Below, one piece after another: positions 41,209 through 45,126 of a stretch of DNA of 45,126 nucleotides. The DNA lies in assembly GCA_002502045.1 (NCBI GenBank), contig DAPE01000006.1, positions 1 through 45,126 of the forward strand. Direction: 5' to 3'. The notes under the pieces were generated by a model that did no database searches, was not told the origin of the DNA, and worked only from the letters and a program-made list of their open reading frames with translations. The stretch's first letter is position 1; each line of letters begins with the position of its first letter. The stretch is from Candidatus Parvarchaeota archaeon UBA573. GTDB lineage: Archaea > Nanobdellota > Nanobdellia > Parvarchaeales > Parvarchaeaceae. The position numbers and the translations under genes were made by a program.

Positions 41209-41744
41209 ATGAAGGAGATAGAAACAAAGATAATCGACATAAATGAAAAAGAAGTAAGAGATAAACTATTAAAAATCGGCGCAAAAAAGGCTGAAAATCT
41301 GTTTTATAGGAGATATGTATTTTCTTTAACTAAGATAAAGGAGATAGACGAATTTGTAAGGATAAGAACAGATGGCAAAAAAACTACAATCACATATAAA
41401 TACAGAAAGGGAAATGGCCTGAGAAATACTGAAGAAATAGAAACAGAAGCTGAAGATTTCAGGAAATCTGCCAAAATATTCGAAAAGGCGCTTAAGATAA
41501 AGCCAATATATCAGGAAAATAAAGTTGAAAAATGGATTTATAAAAATGTAGAAATAGATATAATTTATGGCCCTTAATAAAACCCATCTTAGAAATAGAA
41601 GGAAAAACCGTAAAAGAAGTTGAAAAAACCAGGGAAAAACTGGATATACATGGCAAAGATATAGGAAACAGAAACCTTGATTTTACATTTAGGCACTACG
41701 GTCAAGCAGGAAAGGACAGGGGCAATTTATACTTTAAGCGATAG
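41209..41744 (+). pseudogene. CYTH-domain protein, frameshifted at GGCCC
   Basis: CYTH enzymes act on triphosphates (class IV adenylyl cyclase, thiamine triphosphatase). The N-terminal 121 residues show the hallmark EIETK (ExExK), VRIRTDGKKTTITYKYRKG and the alternating charged strands, but the frame stops at 41577. Reading on with one extra base in the GGCCC run (about 41570-41575) gives LIKPILEIEGKTVKEVEKTR, then EKLDIHGKDI and a stop at 41742-41744, about 178 residues. That is the full family length. The gene is either mutated or carries a sequence error. A TATA-like element is at about 41174-41186. Alternative call: an intact short 122-residue CDS. Confidence 0.7.
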
Positions 41745-41805
41745 CAAATCCCAAAGAATCAAAAATGGAAGAAAAGTTTATCAGATATGAAAATTTTAAG
41801 ATTAT

Positions 41806-42657
41806 ATGAAAAAGAGCATTATTATTGCAGTATTGGTTGTTATTATAATTCTAGTAGCCTTTATAACCTATTATTATAATATAACTAAGATAAATAATAA
41901 GGCAAGCCCTTTCTATACAGTAAGCAATTCGGCCGAGCTTCTTAATGTTACAGAACACTATGTTAACATCACTAACCACTTTACAATAAATTACAGTGGA
42001 ACAGCAGATATAATATTTTCCAAAGATTCAATAAATGTAACACTTAATGTTCCCATAGATATGTCATTTCAAAAATCTGGGAAACTTGGCCTTTTTCAAT
42101 TGTATGCTAACTTGACTAAGGCCTATAATTTCTTTTCGGCTTTTACAGGCGCACAAAAAGAACAAAATTATATGTCTGTAGTGTTATTATACAATAGTAG
42201 CGGCATAATTGAATGTTCCAACATTACTGGAGAAATGCCTCAAAACTGCACATTTAACAACTCAAAAACTGTAATTGATACAATAAAAAATGATTTGGAG
42301 TACGCACTCTTTAGATCATACGCTAATTCTCTTTTTGATACCGGTGTTATCCTAAACCTCGGCAATTCTTCTTTTCCGGTAAAGTTTATAGGGACAGAAA
42401 GTTATAACGGCAATACCTGCTCTATTTTTGACATTAATTTTAGCTCTTCAAATGCAGATGGCAGTGGAAATTTGTGCTTTTCAGATAGTGTAGGAATGCC
42501 TGTTTCACTCGATTTTACTTTAAATGGTTACACATCTAGCAGTTCAAGCACTGCAATAACAAGTAATTATAAAGTAATTTTCAAGGTAAATTCAAATCCA
42601 ATATCTTATTCAAATATCTCAATAGCTGCAGATAATGCTGCAGGATACCTAAAATAA
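41806..42657 (+). CDS. Membrane-anchored extracytoplasmic protein with sequons
   Basis: This 283-residue protein has an N-terminal membrane helix (about 4-24, SIIIAVLVVIIILVAFITYY) that also acts as export anchor. The remaining 255 residues lie outside and carry many Asn-x-Ser/Thr sites (NVTEHYVNITNHFTINYSG) and a few Cys. The sequence is beta-like with Asn-rich loops; no enzyme motif is visible. The family is not recognised. It resembles in style the external parts of the 33149 protein and of cytochrome b. It is a probable cell-surface glycoprotein. Confidence 0.75.
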   Translation: MKKSIIIAVLVVIIILVAFITYYYNITKINNKASPFYTVSNSAELLNVTEHYVNITNHFTINYSGTADIIFSKDSINVTLNVPIDMSFQKSGKLGLFQLYANLTKAYNFFSAFTGAQKEQNYMSVVLLYNSSGIIECSNITGEMPQNCTFNNSKTVIDTIKNDLEYALFRSYANSLFDTGVILNLGNSSFPVKFIGTESYNGNTCSIFDINFSSSNADGSGNLCFSDSVGMPVSLDFTLNGYTSSSSSTAITSNYKVIFKVNSNPISYSNISIAADNAAGYLK

Positions 42658-42686
42658 ATATTTAAGTTGTTCAATAAAAGAAATAC

Positions 42687-43196
42687 ATGGAAATAAGCGG
42701 CGACATAGAATGCAAGGGGCTATTAAATGAATGTTTAAAGGTTTTCAAGCCTTTCAGGGGAACTTACCTAAATATTGAGTATGGTTCACTTCCAAAGGGG
42801 ATAGCAGGCAGAGTAAACGCTGAGATAGAAACCACAAGGAAGAGGAAAAAATCGGGATTTTTTGGAAAAGAAAGCGTAAGGATAAACCGCAGGATAAAAA
42901 ACAACGAGTTTTATATAAGGATAAATGAAAATTTAGCAAGGATAAACAATGAAAATCTGAGAAAAGAAGTTGTTACAAGCATTATACTGCATGAACTACT
43001 GCATATAGAAAGAAAAGATCTTCTAGAGCACAGCAAGAACTACCGCAAAAGAAAGCATAAAAAGATACATTCTTCTTTGGAAAAGGAGGCACTTGAAAGG
43101 CTTAACTTACTTAGAAAACTTGAAGGTTTAAAACCCCTAGAAAAAGATAATTACATTGAAAAGGAGATAGAAAGAACAGTAAATACTGGCAGATGA
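42687..43196 (+). CDS. Zincin-like metallopeptidase (HExxH)
   Basis: This 169-residue soluble protein has a HELLH motif at 102-106 (SIILHELLHIERKDLLEH), the zinc-binding and catalytic residues of a zincin. His115, His124, His128 or Glu136 in the basic tail (KHKKIHSSLEKEALERLN) could be the third ligand. The region before the motif has RVNAEIETTRKRKKSGFFG and two strands, consistent with a minimal metallopeptidase (SprT- or M48-like). No membrane helix. The basic surface suggests contact with nucleic acid, as in SprT, but the family is not certain. It follows the anchored protein by 29 bp. Confidence 0.75.
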   Translation: MEISGDIECKGLLNECLKVFKPFRGTYLNIEYGSLPKGIAGRVNAEIETTRKRKKSGFFGKESVRINRRIKNNEFYIRINENLARINNENLRKEVVTSIILHELLHIERKDLLEHSKNYRKRKHKKIHSSLEKEALERLNLLRKLEGLKPLEKDNYIEKEIERTVNTGR

Positions 43197-43338
43197 ATAT
43201 TTTTAAGCATTATTTTTCGCTAACGAAGAGATTAAAGAACGCAAAAAATACTGTTTTTAAATTTTTTCAAGTCTTAAGTTTAATGGGCTTAATTCAATAA
43301 TTTCATATTATAACAAAAATTTATAACTGTCAAAAAGT

Positions 43339-44052
43339 TTAAGAACTGTGTCTTTTTAAGTATTCCTGGTGTAATACATGCACTGCATCGCTTAAAACAG
43401 ATTTAAATCTGCCTATTATACCTTGATGATAAGCCTTGGCTATCTTTTGGTAGTATTGATTATTTTTATCAACGTAACCTAAAAGATCTGCTTTTTTTAG
43501 GTCTATTATATCCTTATCGCACCTACCGTTCATTAGCCTATTCCTCCAGGCGTTATACTTTAATCTACAAAGATTCAACGGATCAACAAAATATATACTT
43601 TCGCCGTTGTATTCTCTCTTAAGTGCTCTTCTCTTAAGGTTATCAAAGCTTTCCTCATTGTCTAGCATTCCTTTGCTAGAATAAAATTCAATACGTATCT
43701 TCTTTTCTCCAAGCTCTAAGCAATAAGCATGTATATCTGCATTAAAAAAGGGCCTAGGGCCTTCATTTTTAATTCCTCTAAATCCTTTATTATAAAGTAA
43801 ATCCTTCTTATCTTCAACATTCCCATTTATTATAACATCTATATCTTTAGGTTTATGCAGAGGGTAGTAATTCTGCAATGCTGCTCCGCCTATTAAAAGC
43901 AGGTTACTACTGCCAAAAACAGATGAAGCTATAGAATAACATTTATTTATATCATCTTGACTGAGATACTCACCTTTTTCGTAATTTACGGGCTCTAGCA
44001 ATTCATCATCCGCAAGTTTTGACAATATAATCTGCAGAGTTCTCTTTATCAT
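43339..44052 (-). CDS. Nucleotidyltransferase-fold protein
   Basis: This 237-residue protein carries the Pol-beta-like nucleotidyltransferase signature: LLIGGAALQNYYP at 52-64 followed by KDIDVII (Asp70 and Asp72, metal ligands). The third acidic residue is likely the Glu in IRIEFYSS. It resembles AbiEii/DUF-type NTases that modify RNA or small molecules. The C-terminal part is helical (HQGIIGRFKSVLSDAVHVLH). It is divergent from another NTase-fold gene with 94 bp between starts. No HEPN antitoxin gene is adjacent, so a toxin-antitoxin role is unproven. Confidence 0.82.
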   Translation of the reverse strand: MIKRTLQIILSKLADDELLEPVNYEKGEYLSQDDINKCYSIASSVFGSSNLLLIGGAALQNYYPLHKPKDIDVIINGNVEDKKDLLYNKGFRGIKNEGPRPFFNADIHAYCLELGEKKIRIEFYSSKGMLDNEESFDNLKRRALKREYNGESIYFVDPLNLCRLKYNAWRNRLMNGRCDKDIIDLKKADLLGYVDKNNQYYQKIAKAYHQGIIGRFKSVLSDAVHVLHQEYLKRHSS

Positions 44053-44131
44053 AATTAAAGTAGATTATAAGAGCTATTTAAACCTTTCTTTACATTTGAC
44101 TTTATAGTAGCTAAAATTATTTAAATAGTTC

Positions 44132-44145
44132 CTATCTATAGATAG
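44132..44145. promoter_or_regulatory. Perfect 14-bp palindrome at the promoter of the rightward NTase gene
   Basis: CTATCTATAGATAG lies immediately before ATG 44147, about 10 nt after the TATA element TTATTTAAATAG (about 44117-44128). A protein bound here would cover the start site of this probable leaderless gene and could act as repressor. The divergent NTase gene starts at 44052. Confidence 0.55.
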
Positions 44146-44146
44146 A

Positions 44147-44974
44147 ATGCTTAACAATTTAGAAGAGGTCTTGGGTAACACTGCAAAAATAGAGGCTTAC
44201 TTAATAGGAGGAGTGGCTATAAATTCATATATAGAAGGAAGTAAATACAAAAAAATAAGGCCTCCATCCCCATCAAATGATATAGATTTTGCAAGCCCTT
44301 ACACAGATATAAAAAACCTGAATAAAATAGCTGATAAATTCAAAGGTGATATATCTTTGTTGATAAATAACTCAAAAATAAACTATGGCATGCAAGGCTT
44401 AAGCTCTACTGTAGTATACGACCCTGCTCCAGTATTAACATTAAATGAAAAACTAAACGACAGAGAAATACAGATATTCCCTGAGTTTGTAGGGCCCATA
44501 AAAGTAGATAAAAAATACAAAAGCAATGGCTTATTAAGGGTTGCGGATCTTGATACACTAGTTGCAACACAGCTTAATCCAATGTCCTTTGATGCAAACA
44601 GATTAAGGAAGATAGACATAGCAGTTGCTGCCGAATGTGAAAGAACAGAGGAACCTTCTGGATTAGCTTATAACGTTTATTATTCAGGTGCAAAAAAGAT
44701 ATGCAAAGCCGTAAATGATGTGGAGAAAATCGCCGAACAAACCTATTCTATAATGAAGTACATAAAAGGACCGGAAGAGTTTGTAAATTCTTATATTAAA
44801 GAAGAAAACTACACTCATGATGGATACATTGATTCAATGAAAAAAACGGTAAATGAGTTTAAAAACCTGAAAAACAAAGAAAACAAAGTAATTAAAAAAT
44901 ATTCTGATAACAAAACTGGAAAGGCAGTAGAATATGGGCTAGAAATTTTCTATGAAGAGATAAAAGGTATTTAA
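44147..44974 (+). CDS. Nucleotidyltransferase-fold protein (second)
   Basis: This 275-residue protein has the NTase core near the N-terminus: YLIGGVAINSYIEG (18-31) and SNDIDFASPY (43-52, Asp45 and Asp47). A later acidic strand could supply the third ligand (REIQIFPEFVGP). The C-terminal half is Lys-rich helical. It differs from the protein at 43339-44052 but shares the GG-x-A ... DID pattern. Leaderless: TATA box at 44117-44128. It might modify tRNA, another nucleic acid or a small molecule. No partner gene is visible before the window ends. Confidence 0.8.
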   Translation: MLNNLEEVLGNTAKIEAYLIGGVAINSYIEGSKYKKIRPPSPSNDIDFASPYTDIKNLNKIADKFKGDISLLINNSKINYGMQGLSSTVVYDPAPVLTLNEKLNDREIQIFPEFVGPIKVDKKYKSNGLLRVADLDTLVATQLNPMSFDANRLRKIDIAVAAECERTEEPSGLAYNVYYSGAKKICKAVNDVEKIAEQTYSIMKYIKGPEEFVNSYIKEENYTHDGYIDSMKKTVNEFKNLKNKENKVIKKYSDNKTGKAVEYGLEIFYEEIKGI

Positions 44975-44985
44975 TATCTTAATAG

Positions 44986-45022
44986 AAAAAGCTATTTTAA
45001 TCAACTTTTAAACGAGCTTTTT
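44986..45022 (+). terminator. Stem-loop with T-run after the last gene
   Basis: AAAAAGCT (44986-44993) and AGCTTTTT (45015-45022) form a perfect eight-base inverted repeat with a 21-nt loop, ending in T5 on the plus strand. It lies 11 bp after the stop of the preceding gene. A second T5 (AAGCTTTTT) lies at about 45042-45050. Probable transcript end. Confidence 0.45.
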
Positions 45023-45126
45023 AACTAGCATTAGCTAATACAAGCTTTTTGTATTTATCCCTGTTTGTAAAGAATTATGGTAATTGCTTTCAATAATTCT
45101 TATTATAAATATTTAAGGTAGAAGAG

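Noticed and set aside
41209..41577. CYTH protein as an intact short protein
   Set aside because: The reading frame continues with family-typical sequence after one base is added; the truncated form lacks the last strands of the fold.
43197..43338. Possible tRNA or small RNA gene in the gap after the zincin
   Set aside because: No cloverleaf or GC-rich stem is visible; only T-rich stretches consistent with transcript ends.

Overview
The window is strongly AT-rich, gene-dense DNA from an archaeon. Most genes lack a Shine-Dalgarno site and instead have a TATA box (TTTAAATA or TTTATATA type) about 25 nt before the ATG, as expected for leaderless archaeal transcripts. Archaeal-type genes include an Lhr helicase followed by a COG1407-type phosphoesterase, a cytochrome b with a DUF981-like partner, and small N-glycosylation-rich membrane proteins. 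The gene set and base composition fit an ARMAN/Parvarchaeum-like (DPANN) or Thermoplasmata-associated acidophile. That placement is inference, because no rRNA or other phylogenetic marker is present. I found no tRNA, rRNA, CRISPR array or intact insertion sequence.

Layout. 1-675 is the end of a surface protein with a DUF2341-like domain. 714-3764 holds dCTP deaminase, a 31-residue membrane microprotein, endonuclease III, peroxiredoxin, a two-gene membrane module (A/B) and SpeD. 3939-5793 holds three unrecognised genes, one resembling a dead kinase. 5843-9936 holds superoxide dismutase, a PadR-regulated ABC exporter and a HAD phosphatase. 10039-10787 is a second copy of the A/B module. 10836-16351 carries a DEAD-box helicase, a methyltransferase and the Lhr-phosphoesterase pair. 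16348-20513 has a nitrilase-fold protein, a GlpA-type dehydrogenase, a CoxG-like protein and an MFS exporter. 20551-25722 has a UvrD-like helicase-nuclease, an isochorismatase-fold protein, an aldo/keto reductase and an HxlR regulator. 25773-27898 is the cytochrome b pair. 27959-34498 mixes a second nitrilase-fold protein, a decayed MFS gene, an FMN reductase, a kinase, a methyltransferase, an SDR and membrane proteins. 34543-39285 has a HEPN-like protein, a C2H2 finger protein, a seven-bladed propeller, an acetyltransferase and a second ABC exporter. 39386-41744 is a region with three single-base frameshifts at homopolymers. 41806-44974 ends with an anchored glycoprotein-like protein, a zincin and two divergent nucleotidyltransferase-fold genes.

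How the genes work together. Several genes deal with oxidative or electrophile stress: SOD, peroxiredoxin, FMN/quinone reductase, aldo/keto reductase, a Cys-containing HxlR regulator and three efflux systems. The most useful new signal is an inverted repeat, ATATCGT-N3/4-ACGATAT, found both at the start site of the PadR-ABC operon and just upstream of the TATA box of the FMN reductase gene 23 kb away. It suggests a shared stress regulon. The second candidate for something undescribed is the A/B membrane module: two translationally coupled small membrane proteins that occur twice in the window and keep the same architecture.

Coverage. There is no gene-free stretch longer than 300 bases once the microprotein, the pseudogenes and the frameshifted genes are counted.
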